64,000 bases of DNA from a virus: IMG/VR virus record IMGVR_UViG_3300025655_000022, positions 1 through 64,000 of that record; one strand, given 5' to 3'. The notes under the pieces were generated by a model. It made no database searches. It was not told the DNA's origin and was given only the letters and a program-made list of their open reading frames with translations. A program made the translations under genes and the position numbers. Of this stretch, positions 51,916 to 62,504 are shown in pieces (positions within the stretch are counted from its first letter, which is position 1; every line of letters begins with the position of its first letter).

Positions 51916-54900
51916 TTAAATTACTCCACTGTTACTGGTCAATCTTAACTGACTGGATGTCAGTGAATTAACCACTTGAACGTCATTTACGGTTGCTGCA
52001 CTAACAAAAATTTCATTAGCCGCAGATTTGATTTCATATAAATTACCAAATTCTTTTGAGGTATCTTTTGGCAACAATATCACAGAGCCCAAGATTCCAC
52101 CCAATTGTTCATGAATATATGCCGATAGTTCGGAAAAATAGAATGTTTCACCAAAGTCCCAGTTATCAATATTAAAGTATTGGTTAATTGTTTCGATAAC
52201 ACGACTTTTAATTTCGCTTGTGCTGACCACACTGTTTTCAAGTTTAACTACCTTGATAGTGGCTTGCAATGCGGTGTTTGCTTTGTCACCAAACAACGGT
52301 TTAAATTTAACACTATTGAACACCATGTTATCACTTACCATTTTGTAATCATTCAAGGATTCATATGATGTTGTTAATTCATCAATGGTGGGTACGTCTG
52401 GTTCAAGAACTGTTCCAGTGGTATCCTGAATATATCTTTGATAGTTAGCATAGTACTCTGAAGTAACCAAATATACATCAATAATATTGGTCGACCCTGG
52501 GTTAATTCTTCTGGAATCTGGACTGTTGTGTCTGTATTGATAAATTAATCCCCCGCGACCAGTGCGAACAATATAATCAGTGACTTGCGTTACTGTTCTG
52601 ACATTAGCAGCAGTTACTGACAACTCAAAAAATTGCTGCTCAGTGGTGGCATAAAATACCTGTCCATCACTATATTCATATTTGGCAAGATTGATTGCAT
52701 CTTGTGTCGGGTATACAGATACTACTGTTCCTTCTGCCAGCGGAACATACCGTTCCAGGTTATCAAAATCTATGGTTCTTTGGAAAAATGTTAGTTTTTG
52801 TGTCGGACTGACATCCGATGCCACAATCAAATCAAAAAAGTCTGGGTCATCTGGAACATTATCATTATCAGTATCTGACCAGCTGACTTCAACATTAAAG
52901 TCGTTTACAAATCCATCAGTTTCTACAGTTTGTCCTACGATGTCCAGAACTATATCACCAGCAAGTGGGATGTGCGTATCTGGCTGGTTGTTGGTTCTGA
53001 GTATTTTAATATAGTCATTGATTAGTTTACCAGTCTTTGGATCAAAAATCAGTTGATTGTCATCATAAAAAAATCTGGTTTGAACAATACTTGAGAAGAA
53101 GTATTTTAGCCCTCTGAATGTAACAGTATATGATGTGCCATCACTCGTAAACTTTGCTAGCCAACTAGAATCTAATCCTGTGCCGGACGTATCTTGTGCA
53201 TATGTTTGTGCATACGAACCATTTTGGTTTAGATTGGATGATGTTATCAGATACCAGCTGTTGGTTGCATTATCGAATCCTATGCCAAAACTTCTGTACA
53301 ATTCAATCTGAGCAATCATGGATTGCTCTAAACTTGTTGGTAAATCTGATGTAAAATCAGGTATCACAACAGATGCAATTGCGCCAGTTGGCACATAATT
53401 GTTTAATGTTACTGGACCCACACCGTTGCTATCATTCCCATTGCCGGCATTTGTGCCATCATTCAGTAGCTCTCGTATGCTTGCCCAGATATAAGTCTTA
53501 TCACCAGGTTGACTGGCAGATCCAGTTTGTAATCTGTTGTTCTTATCAAAATATTGACCAGTGGGTGGTACAAATTTTATTAAACAGCGGGGGGTTAAAT
53601 ATTGTTTTGCTCCATCAAGAGCGGCACCAATTGCAATCGGAGAACCAATGTTGTTCTTAAAATATCCAGTGGTTTCATTCACAAGACTGGTACTGAATTG
53701 CCAGAACAAACCAGCTGATGTTAGGCTAAATCGATCAAAATTATCATAGTAAAACTGAAGCATACTTCTGGAAGCTAACTGTGGTTCAACATCGTTTCGA
53801 ATAACATTTTCAATGTCATTGACATCCACAAAAGTAAATCCAATCGTGTCAGATGTTTGATCGCGATGGATCATCCCGTCGTCACCGAACGTATTGATAC
53901 TGGAATATTTTCCAGTTGGATCAATCAAATCCAGATATCTGCTGGCACCGATGTTTGATCTGTTGACTGCCTTGCTCTTGATGATTGTGTTAAACTGAGC
54001 ATAGGGAAAATTATTATAATCTTCGCCATTGACCATTCTGTTTTGCGTATAAAATCTGGCTGGTGCTCTGCGTTTGATATCAAGTAGTGCTTCTCTTGAT
54101 CGACTGTTTGAAATATTTTCCTGTAATCCCAGCGTGAATGTTGCTGTTTCTAATCTGCCTTTGCGACTGACGTAAGTTAAGCCAACACTTACACTCTGAA
54201 TTTCGTTGGGATTAATTACATATTCCAAACCATTACTACTGCGTACATAACTTCTGAATGTACCAACTGGTACCTCACTGAACACGCCATCACCAAAATT
54301 TAGTGTGATCTGATCTGAGTTTCTGGAATCCACACTGAAAAACTTTCTGCCATTAGCACTATTTTGGTTTTGATTTGTGTAGATATTATCTACTTGTGTC
54401 CAGGTTTCTGTTATGTCACCACTGGACGGGTTTATTTTGTATAACCAAATGTCATTATTATTAACACCATTGATATTGATATCAACTGTTCTGTTATCAA
54501 TTTTTTCAGGTAAATTGAATTCTCTTGTCTGCAATGTGCCTTGCTTGAAATAGAAAAAATATCCAGTATTTGAACTACCAAATCCAAGACCATCATTACG
54601 ATAAAGAATGTTTAAGTCGCCACCTGGTTGTGGTTGTGGTTCATAGATATAAGTTTTATCCACACTTGATCCACTGACAACCTCAAACGGCATGCTAACT
54701 CCATCCACAGTTGTTGTAAACGGAATAACTGGCAAAAATCCTGGTGCTAGGTTAATTGTGTATTCACTGGTAGCAATACCTAAAATATCCTGTGTATTTC
54801 CTGGTTTACCAACACTCTGACTATTCACCATAATAGCATTCAAAATCGTTCTGAACTGTTCTTGCCAATCGTTGTTAGTTCGGTCGTTCCATTTGACTGT

Positions 54901-55320
54901 TACGTTTGCTAGATTATTTCGATTATAGTCTAAAATGTTTTCAGTCGTGCTAATTGCGGTTACTTTTAGATATCCTCTGGCTGCTTGATTACGTTTTGGT
55001 GTATAACCAACCAATTTAGCTAGGTTAACTACACTATCGCGGCGCTCTGCTGTGTCTAAAAAGTTTTCACGACTGTTTAAATCTACACGGAACGAAAGGC
55101 TTTGTCCCATGAACGCCATGAGATCAAGCATTGCCACAAATTCACTTGACTCAACAAAATCATTGAAGTTTTCTGGGTAATACTGGCGTAGATAATCTAC
55201 AAAAGTTTTTCTCAGTGTTTCGAAATTATAACTTTGAAAATCAGCTTCTCTATAATTTTGATAGATTCGTTTCCAATCTTCAATACCAAAAATTGTTGTT
55301 TGCCGTGAAGTTGTTGCCAT
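51916..55320 (-). CDS. gp6: Baseplate wedge protein, T4 gp6-like (1134 aa)
   Basis: The N-terminal 130 residues are characteristic of gp6/GpJ-type wedge proteins: WKRIYQNYREADFQSYNFET, FVDYLRQYYPENFNDFVESS, FVAMLDLMAFMGQSLSFRVD, then RENFLDTAERRDSVVNLAKL and VGYTPKRNQAARGYL. The C-terminal FNIDNWDFGETFYFSEL and ILLPKD also fit. At 1134 residues it is far longer than T4 gp6 (660); the extra sequence is in the middle. It forms the inner baseplate ring with gp25 and gp53. A CATAAATA late motif lies 29 bases before the start codon. Confidence 0.85.
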   Translation of the reverse strand: MATTSRQTTIFGIEDWKRIYQNYREADFQSYNFETLRKTFVDYLRQYYPENFNDFVESSEFVAMLDLMAFMGQSLSFRVDLNSRENFLDTAERRDSVVNLAKLVGYTPKRNQAARGYLKVTAISTTENILDYNRNNLANVTVKWNDRTNNDWQEQFRTILNAIMVNSQSVGKPGNTQDILGIATSEYTINLAPGFLPVIPFTTTVDGVSMPFEVVSGSSVDKTYIYEPQPQPGGDLNILYRNDGLGFGSSNTGYFFYFKQGTLQTREFNLPEKIDNRTVDININGVNNNDIWLYKINPSSGDITETWTQVDNIYTNQNQNSANGRKFFSVDSRNSDQITLNFGDGVFSEVPVGTFRSYVRSSNGLEYVINPNEIQSVSVGLTYVSRKGRLETATFTLGLQENISNSRSREALLDIKRRAPARFYTQNRMVNGEDYNNFPYAQFNTIIKSKAVNRSNIGASRYLDLIDPTGKYSSINTFGDDGMIHRDQTSDTIGFTFVDVNDIENVIRNDVEPQLASRSMLQFYYDNFDRFSLTSAGLFWQFSTSLVNETTGYFKNNIGSPIAIGAALDGAKQYLTPRCLIKFVPPTGQYFDKNNRLQTGSASQPGDKTYIWASIRELLNDGTNAGNGNDSNGVGPVTLNNYVPTGAIASVVIPDFTSDLPTSLEQSMIAQIELYRSFGIGFDNATNSWYLITSSNLNQNGSYAQTYAQDTSGTGLDSSWLAKFTSDGTSYTVTFRGLKYFFSSIVQTRFFYDDNQLIFDPKTGKLINDYIKILRTNNQPDTHIPLAGDIVLDIVGQTVETDGFVNDFNVEVSWSDTDNDNVPDDPDFFDLIVASDVSPTQKLTFFQRTIDFDNLERYVPLAEGTVVSVYPTQDAINLAKYEYSDGQVFYATTEQQFFELSVTAANVRTVTQVTDYIVRTGRGGLIYQYRHNSPDSRRINPGSTNIIDVYLVTSEYYANYQRYIQDTTGTVLEPDVPTIDELTTSYESLNDYKMVSDNMVFNSVKFKPLFGDKANTALQATIKVVKLENSVVSTSEIKSRVIETINQYFNIDNWDFGETFYFSELSAYIHEQLGGILGSVILLPKDTSKEFGNLYEIKSAANEIFVSAATVNDVQVVNSLTSSQLRLTSNSGVI

Positions 55321-55348
55321 ATTATAAACTCTTGCTATTTAATAGCAT

Positions 55349-55356
55349 TATTTATG
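55349..55356 (-). promoter_or_regulatory. Late promoter-like motif (CATAAATA) before gp6
   Basis: On the minus strand CATAAATA lies 28 bases before the gp6 ATG, leaving a leader of about 20 bases with an AAGAG SD-like sequence. It falls in the only sizeable gap (56 bases) of this part of the structural block, a sensible place for a late promoter. A small palindrome GCTATTTAATAGC follows. Confidence 0.5.
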
Positions 55357-55376
55357 GCATTAATAATGTGCGCAGT

Positions 55377-55751
55377 TTATACAACCTGCACTGTATTATC
55401 GTCTTGATCAAACATGAAATTGATAGTTTCTGGTGAAACGTTTGGGTTAATAATTATCACCAGTTCAAGATTTACTGTGTTATTTAGAGAAGATACAACA
55501 ACATCAACTACTTCTACTCTGGGATCATAGGTCGTTATGCGTTGAATTTCAGCAGTTATTTGCCGTATTACTTCCGGTGTGTTGGCTTCAAATATAAAAT
55601 TCCAGATTCTGGTACCAACATCAGGTTTACCAGGCAATTCACCTTCTCTGATAGACAGAATGTTTAACAAATCTCGTATTACCAGATCTCTGTCAGTAAC
55701 TGTGAACTTTTTATATCGATTAACGGTGCTAAAGCCTTTGAATCTTGCCAT
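55377..55751 (-). CDS. gp25: Baseplate wedge protein, T4 gp25-like
   Basis: 124 residues, near T4 gp25 (132). The family core is DVGTRIWNFIFEANTPEVIR, followed by the helix QITAEIQRIT and DPRVEV. It begins MARFKGFSTVNR with a basic stretch, as in other gp25s. It binds gp6 and gp53 to make the wedge, and is placed directly upstream of the gp6 gene. One-base overlap with the preceding gene. Confidence 0.9.
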   Translation of the reverse strand: MARFKGFSTVNRYKKFTVTDRDLVIRDLLNILSIREGELPGKPDVGTRIWNFIFEANTPEVIRQITAEIQRITTYDPRVEVVDVVVSSLNNTVNLELVIIINPNVSPETINFMFDQDDNTVQVV

Positions 55752-56929
55752 TATACTATTGTTCCTGTATTACTATTTACTGTATGACAGATCCATTTTC
55801 CACCAGCATTTTCGCATTCTGATTGCGTGGGTGCTATCAGAGTTGGATCGCTACAGGAGCACACTGTAATGGGGTTATCAGTGTTGACATTATCATTGTT
55901 TACCAGGCCACTCAAACTTGGAAGTTGAAATGAAGCTGCGTTAACTATGCCGGTATAATTTGGCACCGGTACTTTGGGATTGTCAATAAGACCAATTACA
56001 GATGTGTCGACTCCAGTACGATTAACTGTTTGGGTAACTGCCGGTGGGGTATAAGTTACTGGGCCGCTGCTGCCTCCAAAAAGTCCACCAAGTCCTCCAA
56101 GAAGCCCACTAAACCCACCGAGAACATTACTTAATGCTCCAGAAACACTACCAATTAAATTTCCAGCGACATCACTAATGGCGCTAATGCCACCGATACT
56201 TCCAGCTAGTTCACTAATACTTCCACTAATACCGCCAACAACGTCAGATATTGCGCCGGTTGCATCATTCAATAACGTACCACCACTGGTAAACATTGAT
56301 GTGAGTTTAGTATCCACAAAATCGACTGAAAATTGTGCGCCGCGGGCAATTGAATCCATGTTCAACGATTCATCTGCACTTAGCCCTTCACCAAGCACAC
56401 TTCCGGAATCCCCTAATCCCAACCAATCTTTAGTTGGCCCGATACCATGATCGCCTACCACACTCGTGACGCTTGCTACTACATCTGGAGACTCAAGCCC
56501 GCTAATAATTTTATTTGATTGTAATGTGTTTAACCCTTGCCCGAGTATATCTGACTGCATAGACGTTTGTATGCTACTACTTCCCAATACGTCTGATGCT
56601 GCACCAATACCATCTTTTCCAGTCCAAACCGTGGGACTGTTTAACACATTGGATAATGCACCAGGATCATCTAAGAACCTATCAACTGTTCCTGGTTTAA
56701 TGTATCCTGCATCTTCAAGCGCCTGTGGTTTTAAACCATACTTTCCTAATCCAGTAGTTGAACTAATAGTATTAACCATTTCATCAACAGACAGGGTGTT
56801 TGCACTAGCTACAGTTTTTGATTTCTGTGCTAATACTGTTCCAAGTTGATCGGTGCTCACTGATCCAACTGATTCAATAACACGATCTTGGTTAGCTAAG
56901 TCTGCAATATCTACGTTTAATATAGTCAT
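55751..56929 (-). CDS. Tail/baseplate structural protein (392 aa)
   Basis: Residues about 27-110 (QLGTVLAQKSKTV..., GLGKYGLKPQALEDAGYIKP, then WTGKDGIGAASDVL) form a domain that I know from structural proteins of marine T4-like phages, of peptidoglycan-binding-like helical shape. The middle (about 215-275) is a Gly/Ser/Ile-rich collagen-like or beta stretch. The C-terminus has Cys-Ser-Cys and ICHTV, possibly a disulphide or metal site. Located between gp5-like and gp25 genes, it is probably part of the hub or tail tip. Confidence 0.65.
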   Translation of the reverse strand: MTILNVDIADLANQDRVIESVGSVSTDQLGTVLAQKSKTVASANTLSVDEMVNTISSTTGLGKYGLKPQALEDAGYIKPGTVDRFLDDPGALSNVLNSPTVWTGKDGIGAASDVLGSSSIQTSMQSDILGQGLNTLQSNKIISGLESPDVVASVTSVVGDHGIGPTKDWLGLGDSGSVLGEGLSADESLNMDSIARGAQFSVDFVDTKLTSMFTSGGTLLNDATGAISDVVGGISGSISELAGSIGGISAISDVAGNLIGSVSGALSNVLGGFSGLLGGLGGLFGGSSGPVTYTPPAVTQTVNRTGVDTSVIGLIDNPKVPVPNYTGIVNAASFQLPSLSGLVNNDNVNTDNPITVCSCSDPTLIAPTQSECENAGGKWICHTVNSNTGTIV

Positions 56930-58440
56930 TATTCTGGTCTAACTCCTATGGAGGAAATTTCATTTAATTTATTAATTACATTGTCACTTGGCGGAACTTC
57001 ACCCGCACCATCATATTGAACGTTAGTTGATACACCTTTGTTGTGGTGTACATACGGTTCATGCGTTGGTGCCCGTGTTACGATGCTATCCAATAACCCT
57101 TCCCCACTGGACCATCCAGAATCCGAGTGTTTGGTATCTGGTAGCTTAGATCTGGCAGCATATACTGGTGGAGCACTGGGTAGACTTGGACCTGTGTTTA
57201 ATAATACAAATGCACCATTGACCGCAGTTGGACCAGTTGCACTTAAACTTGCCGCAGTAGTTCCAGCTAATCCTAATGTTCCGTCACTCTTTACACTGAT
57301 TGCTTTGGTGCTATACATGTTTACACTTTTTTCGCCTAACAGACTTACAATACCTTCTGAATTTAAAATAGTTGCTTTTTTACTGTGCAAGTTCAGTGCT
57401 TGGCCAGCAAATAAGTTTAAATTTTGATCGGCGTGTATGTTAACATCTCCCTGAGAACGCAAATTAATTGAATTGGCGGCATACACATCAACGGTACCCT
57501 CTTTGCCCAATTCCACCCATGACTGGCCATTTGCGTGAATAATGTGTATGCAATTTCCATCATCACTCAGCAGAATCTGATGACCTTTGCCAGTTCTGAT
57601 ACGTACCAGATTATCATTACCAGTTAGGTCTCCATCATCCATTACAAAACTGTGACCGCTACGTCTGCCAACGACCTTTACATCATCCGGAGTCATTGCG
57701 CCTGATCGCAAACTTTGCTGAATATTGTATTCAGATGCGCCACTTTCATAGATAGGTCTGCCAGGAGTATTGATACCGAATGTTGCACTGGGCGATTCTC
57801 TGTACGCACTGGAACCAATTGGCCCTCGAACGGGATCTTTGATTAGACCTTGCTGGTACATCACGGCCGCAGTGTAGCTATGTACTGGTCTGGTTTGTGC
57901 AAAACTACGTGAATCTTCACGAATTTCTGTGTTCTGGTTGTTGATCTCTGTAACGGGCAGTCGGGTAGCACCAGCATATCTTTTCTGCTCTTCTGAATTG
58001 TTAAATTCAAAATTAGAACTAGCTCCCACTGCTGGAACCATGTGCATCAGGTCTGGATCTGGAATTGCACCAACGTAGTAGCCCTGACTCTGATCGCCAG
58101 CCACAAAAAAGCATAATACTTTGACACCAACATCAGGCACAGTAAACCACATTCCATAACTATGACTGTTGCCAACGTATTGTCCTTGGCCTTGACTGGT
58201 TCCTGACTGTTGCGTGTTCCCAAAGAATGGACTCAGATATCTAACTGTTCTCCAAGATGTTTGATCACTTTTATCGTCTGCACCAAATTCTGGAATATAA
58301 ACCTGAACACGACCAATACGTGCCGGGTCGTGATTGTTCATGACTTCACCAATAAACGGTCCGGTTTCAGTAGGAAACCCACCGCGATCTATGCGATAAC
58401 TTCCTGGGCGGCCTCTGCTACTTTGTAAATTTTCTGCCAT
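56929..58440 (-). CDS. gp5: Baseplate hub spike, gp5/VgrG-like (503 aa)
   Basis: N-terminal OB-fold: GPFIGEVMNNHDPARIGRVQ and VYIPEFG, with SYGMWFTVPDVGVKVLCFFV completing it, as in gp5/gpV/VgrG. The C-terminal part from about 285 is a triple beta-helix: ILLSDDGNCIHIIHANGQSW, then short repeats such as INLRSQGDVNIHADQNLNLF. No lysozyme domain is seen between them, unlike T4 gp5, so cell-wall cutting must be done by another protein. It is the central tip that pierces the outer membrane. Confidence 0.85.
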   Translation of the reverse strand: MAENLQSSRGRPGSYRIDRGGFPTETGPFIGEVMNNHDPARIGRVQVYIPEFGADDKSDQTSWRTVRYLSPFFGNTQQSGTSQGQGQYVGNSHSYGMWFTVPDVGVKVLCFFVAGDQSQGYYVGAIPDPDLMHMVPAVGASSNFEFNNSEEQKRYAGATRLPVTEINNQNTEIREDSRSFAQTRPVHSYTAAVMYQQGLIKDPVRGPIGSSAYRESPSATFGINTPGRPIYESGASEYNIQQSLRSGAMTPDDVKVVGRRSGHSFVMDDGDLTGNDNLVRIRTGKGHQILLSDDGNCIHIIHANGQSWVELGKEGTVDVYAANSINLRSQGDVNIHADQNLNLFAGQALNLHSKKATILNSEGIVSLLGEKSVNMYSTKAISVKSDGTLGLAGTTAASLSATGPTAVNGAFVLLNTGPSLPSAPPVYAARSKLPDTKHSDSGWSSGEGLLDSIVTRAPTHEPYVHHNKGVSTNVQYDGAGEVPPSDNVINKLNEISSIGVRPE

Positions 58441-58465
58441 AATCTTAATTATTCTCTGTTATATT

Positions 58466-61400
58466 TTAACCCTTAATAAATTTTCCAGTCTTTTCATCAT
58501 AGTATCCTTCTTCGGCGGTAGTATCGGTTACGGGATCATAATTAACACGTATACGCTGATTTAAGTATGGATCATATGCATCATAGGAAATTGGTTGTCC
58601 AGAATCAATTGCTTGTACCTGCGCATCAAGTTCTGCTTGCGTGCGGCCACTAATATTCTTGCCTTTATAATAATACATTTGATCAGTGCCTTCAGTTAAC
58701 GGGTCTGGAGTTACACCTTCTGGTATTCGCTGAAGCGTTTCTGGTTCTGTCCAGCCTGGTCCACTCTTGGGAACTGTTGGTAATGTGAATGCTGTGTTTG
58801 CTTGTTCTGCTGGAATGTCGTTATATTTGGGTGGTAACTCTGTCTGAGTTTGGGGTTCAGGATTATCTGACAGAACTGGACTTGTATTGTTTTGCGCATA
58901 CACTGGTGGAGTTTCGACAACTGCTGTGGAAATCTCCTGAGCCGGCTCAGCATCATTATTATAAAAATCAGCAGCGGCTTCTGCGTCGCCATCAAACATA
59001 TCCAGTACTTCTGCATCGGTGCTCCATTCTGGCATACCATAATCAGCTGGATCTTGTACCTTGATTGGTGTGCCATCAGAACTTGCTTTGCCTCCACTAA
59101 GACTTGCTGATATATCACTGGTTGATATGTCAGCATCATGCGCAGTAGCAATAATGTTTGCCTGCCGGCGATCTTCTCGTATTCTGGCCTGAGCGCCTGT
59201 GCGTAATCCGCCTGACACCCGTTCAACATTTGGATCATCCAGGTAGGTCATTAGTGTGCCTTCTAATCTTTGCTTGAACTCTCCCTTGGATAACACGGTT
59301 GTAATAGTGTTTGCACGGTATACTAAACTTAATGAACCACCGCTGTAAGGTGTATCAGTTCTGAGTGTGTTTGGTTTATAGTTAATATCCATGAGACCAT
59401 CTGGACGATAGTCACCAGCAGTATTGTACTTGATGCCAAACAATACTTCACTAGCATCGTAATTTATCGAACCATCAGTCATAAACGGGCCCAACCCAAC
59501 ATCTGACAATGCCACATCTGGACTATAAAAAATTTCGCTCTGTGCCATCCAGTCAGGGTCACCTAAAATCTCAACTGTTGCGTTGGCTTGATCAGCCGGG
59601 CTATACAGCAGGCTGGCAATGTTGGCAGCGATTTCACCACTCTTACTTCCAGTTCCGCCCAATGCACTTTCGTTGGAGCGTGGCATGTAATAATTCTTGG
59701 TGATGTGAATTGTGTTGGTTTGTGGCATTGATTCAGATGCACCAGTTACGCCCAGTGCCTGCTGATAATACAAATAATTATATGACTGTGAAAAACTCAA
59801 AATCTCTGTGTTCTGACCAGTGAACCAATAGTCATACTGTTTGTGTACTCCACGATACAGTGGCGGACCAATATAAGGCGTTCGCAATGAGGTAACATTG
59901 TATCTGCTGATTACATAATGTATTCTGTATGCATAATCGTTGGTTTTGTTATCATATTTTATAGGTACAATTTTTGTTCTGATTTTATACCACATGAATG
60001 GATTTTTCTTTCCATCAGTATTAAATTTAACTTCACCAGTAACTCGATCCACATATACGTTTGTTTGTGATGAAATATAAGTGCTATTTTTGAGTACATA
60101 TTCAATTGCCTGAATAATACTGGTGCCAGCCGGTATGGTATAGATTTGGCTGGATTTTTGAACAGAATTTTTATTGGTATCCAGTTGATTTGCAGGATCA
60201 TCCTTGGTTGGCGGCATGCCAGTGTTGCTTTTGGCTGTGTTACCGGAAGCCAATACCTCAGCATCGGCAATTGATTCATGCTCAAATTCTATCACAAATT
60301 CATTGGGATAAGTCTGTTTTTTGTCTGGGGCATTGCCTGAAATTCTTTTCTGGTGTGCATTTAATGCTTCGGTTAGCCCTTTAAAAATTAATCGTTTGGT
60401 GGGATCTACGTTTGCGCCCTGTCGTTCCAGAGATTCAGACAATTGCACTGAAGCTGCACCACCAGCATCTTGTATTTGACCAGACAAAATGTCCTTTACT
60501 GTACCACCGATTAATTCAACATTGAATGGTATGTGTGAATGAGTATCACTAAATGGTAGCACACTTTGTGGTGCTGCGGCTTCACAGGTATATTCCACTA
60601 AGTTATCAGTTAGCTGGAATGTAATTCCCTTAAAGATGAACGGAATGAATTTTTCTGTGACTGCGTTTGGATCGCTGGTGGGTTCTCTTTTTTTCAGTGT
60701 ACTTCCACTAACTGGATTTCCATATTCATCATATCCATAAAAGCGCACCACCATCAGATAATTTTGCGCAGCATAGTTAATGTGTCCTGGTTTGGCACCT
60801 TCACGTTCCATGTACTCGGTAACAGCGGCATGTAGTCTTTCTAAAAAACTAAGTCCGTTGGGTTCTAAAATTTTAAACCTAATTTCAAACATGTTGTGTG
60901 CTGCCTGACTGCTCTGCCCACTTACTAGACCTTTGAGTTCAATATCATCAATATAAAAATCAACATCAAAGTGTTTGCTTCTGACTGCACCAAAATTACC
61001 TATATTTTCTGATGGATTTGTGCTGGAATTAGCACCGCCACTTTGTAGTATTAGTGTCATGCCGTTGACACTTTTGGTTCCTGAACTTATTAATTCTGCA
61101 TAGCGTTGAGCACTTAATGCATATACACTGACCGAATAGGTCATAGTTGAAAACTTTTTAAAAATATTTTCAGTTGGAATGATATTTGGAAAAAATTCTC
61201 CAGGTATTGACACATTGCCATCAGCACTGGTGTTGTTTTGTTTAGTTACAGAATCAGCACTAATTTCTGGTGTTGTTTGTCCAACAACAAATTCTGGTGA
61301 TATTCCAAACCCTGTACCAGCATCTTCGGCAAAACTTAGTTGAGATGCTGGATCAACTCCTGCCTGTGTAGGACTGATTGGTGTTGTTCCTGAAACTGGA

Positions 61401-62503
61401 ATTTGTGTGGCAGCATTTTGGCCGTCTACTGATACCGGAGATGTTACACCAGAATTTTCTAGCAATGGATCTGTGATTATTTCTGCATTTTCGGCATATT
61501 CAAGTTGATCTCCACGCACAATTGCACCTGCGCTATCAATTGGCACTGCTGTTTCAGCCAAAGATAACTGATCATTGTTTGCTGAGTATGATTGTGTTGT
61601 TGTGTTGCCCACGGTGCCTGGCAAGGCAGTGATGTTGGCACCGGGTTCTAGTTTAATTTCAGTATTTGGCGGCACAACAGCTACACCACCTTGCGACACA
61701 ACATATCTGCCATTGGCATCTTGTGTAACACCTGTGCCTAGCTGCGCATTGGTTGCAAGATCTGGTGTAATGTATAAATTCCCGTCTGCTGCCAGAGATA
61801 CCTGCGCCAATGGACCAGCTTCAACACTACCAGTGGTTGGATTAAATTCATTTGCACGAGATGGCACAATAACCGGAGCAGCATCTGGTAGAACATTGAC
61901 ATTTCCCAGTGCCGGATTTGAATCTATGTTTGCATTTATTGCTGACCCTGGCATACCAATTGTGACTGCGTTATTTCCAACAGTCACAGCTTGTTCTGCT
62001 GTTCTCACGGCCGGTGCTTCAGTAACTGGTACATTTGCAGTTGCATCCTGACCAATTACACGTGTATTTGCATCTGTAATCCTGCCAGAAACATTTGATA
62101 CAGCCGGAGTACCTTCAACATTTTGTACTGGCGGTAGAGCAGGTGATTGTGCAGGAGTCGAATAATCAATAACTGGTGCAACGATGGGCGCACTGAGACC
62201 AGTTTGAGCAGGGGGCAATACTCCGTATTGTGAATTTGATGGTGTGGGTTTCACTTCTGCAGACGGGGCACGAGATATCCCGCCAACCGATCCTTCACCC
62301 TGTTTCCATGCAAAATATGAATCTGAACCGGTAGCAGGAATGGGTGTTAATCCAGGATTACCAATAAAAATTCTGGGTACTGTTCCTGCATTTCCAGTAT
62401 CAGGACTTACCTCAATTGCGCTGACCACATTTCCAGCAGAGTCTCTGACCACACTGGTCCACACATCACCATTACGGTCAACATAATAATTTGAATCAGC
62501 CAC
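58466..62503 (-). CDS. Large baseplate/tail structural protein (1345 aa)
   Basis: Three parts are visible: an N-terminal 430-residue Pro/Ala/Val/Thr-rich, probably extended region; a central folded part from about 450 with HFDVDFYIDDIELKGLVSGQ, AAHNMFEIRFKILEPNGLSF and LERLHAAVTEYME, known from baseplate proteins of marine T4-like phages; and a C-terminal Pro/Glu-rich tail ending YYDEKTGKFIKG. The position between gp53 and gp5-like genes suggests a hub or wedge component (gp27-like role possible). No cysteine motif or membrane segment. Confidence 0.7.
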   Translation of the reverse strand: MADSNYYVDRNGDVWTSVVRDSAGNVVSAIEVSPDTGNAGTVPRIFIGNPGLTPIPATGSDSYFAWKQGEGSVGGISRAPSAEVKPTPSNSQYGVLPPAQTGLSAPIVAPVIDYSTPAQSPALPPVQNVEGTPAVSNVSGRITDANTRVIGQDATANVPVTEAPAVRTAEQAVTVGNNAVTIGMPGSAINANIDSNPALGNVNVLPDAAPVIVPSRANEFNPTTGSVEAGPLAQVSLAADGNLYITPDLATNAQLGTGVTQDANGRYVVSQGGVAVVPPNTEIKLEPGANITALPGTVGNTTTQSYSANNDQLSLAETAVPIDSAGAIVRGDQLEYAENAEIITDPLLENSGVTSPVSVDGQNAATQIPVSGTTPISPTQAGVDPASQLSFAEDAGTGFGISPEFVVGQTTPEISADSVTKQNNTSADGNVSIPGEFFPNIIPTENIFKKFSTMTYSVSVYALSAQRYAELISSGTKSVNGMTLILQSGGANSSTNPSENIGNFGAVRSKHFDVDFYIDDIELKGLVSGQSSQAAHNMFEIRFKILEPNGLSFLERLHAAVTEYMEREGAKPGHINYAAQNYLMVVRFYGYDEYGNPVSGSTLKKREPTSDPNAVTEKFIPFIFKGITFQLTDNLVEYTCEAAAPQSVLPFSDTHSHIPFNVELIGGTVKDILSGQIQDAGGAASVQLSESLERQGANVDPTKRLIFKGLTEALNAHQKRISGNAPDKKQTYPNEFVIEFEHESIADAEVLASGNTAKSNTGMPPTKDDPANQLDTNKNSVQKSSQIYTIPAGTSIIQAIEYVLKNSTYISSQTNVYVDRVTGEVKFNTDGKKNPFMWYKIRTKIVPIKYDNKTNDYAYRIHYVISRYNVTSLRTPYIGPPLYRGVHKQYDYWFTGQNTEILSFSQSYNYLYYQQALGVTGASESMPQTNTIHITKNYYMPRSNESALGGTGSKSGEIAANIASLLYSPADQANATVEILGDPDWMAQSEIFYSPDVALSDVGLGPFMTDGSINYDASEVLFGIKYNTAGDYRPDGLMDINYKPNTLRTDTPYSGGSLSLVYRANTITTVLSKGEFKQRLEGTLMTYLDDPNVERVSGGLRTGAQARIREDRRQANIIATAHDADISTSDISASLSGGKASSDGTPIKVQDPADYGMPEWSTDAEVLDMFDGDAEAAADFYNNDAEPAQEISTAVVETPPVYAQNNTSPVLSDNPEPQTQTELPPKYNDIPAEQANTAFTLPTVPKSGPGWTEPETLQRIPEGVTPDPLTEGTDQMYYYKGKNISGRTQAELDAQVQAIDSGQPISYDAYDPYLNQRIRVNYDPVTDTTAEEGYYDEKTGKFIKG

Positions 62504-62504
62504 G

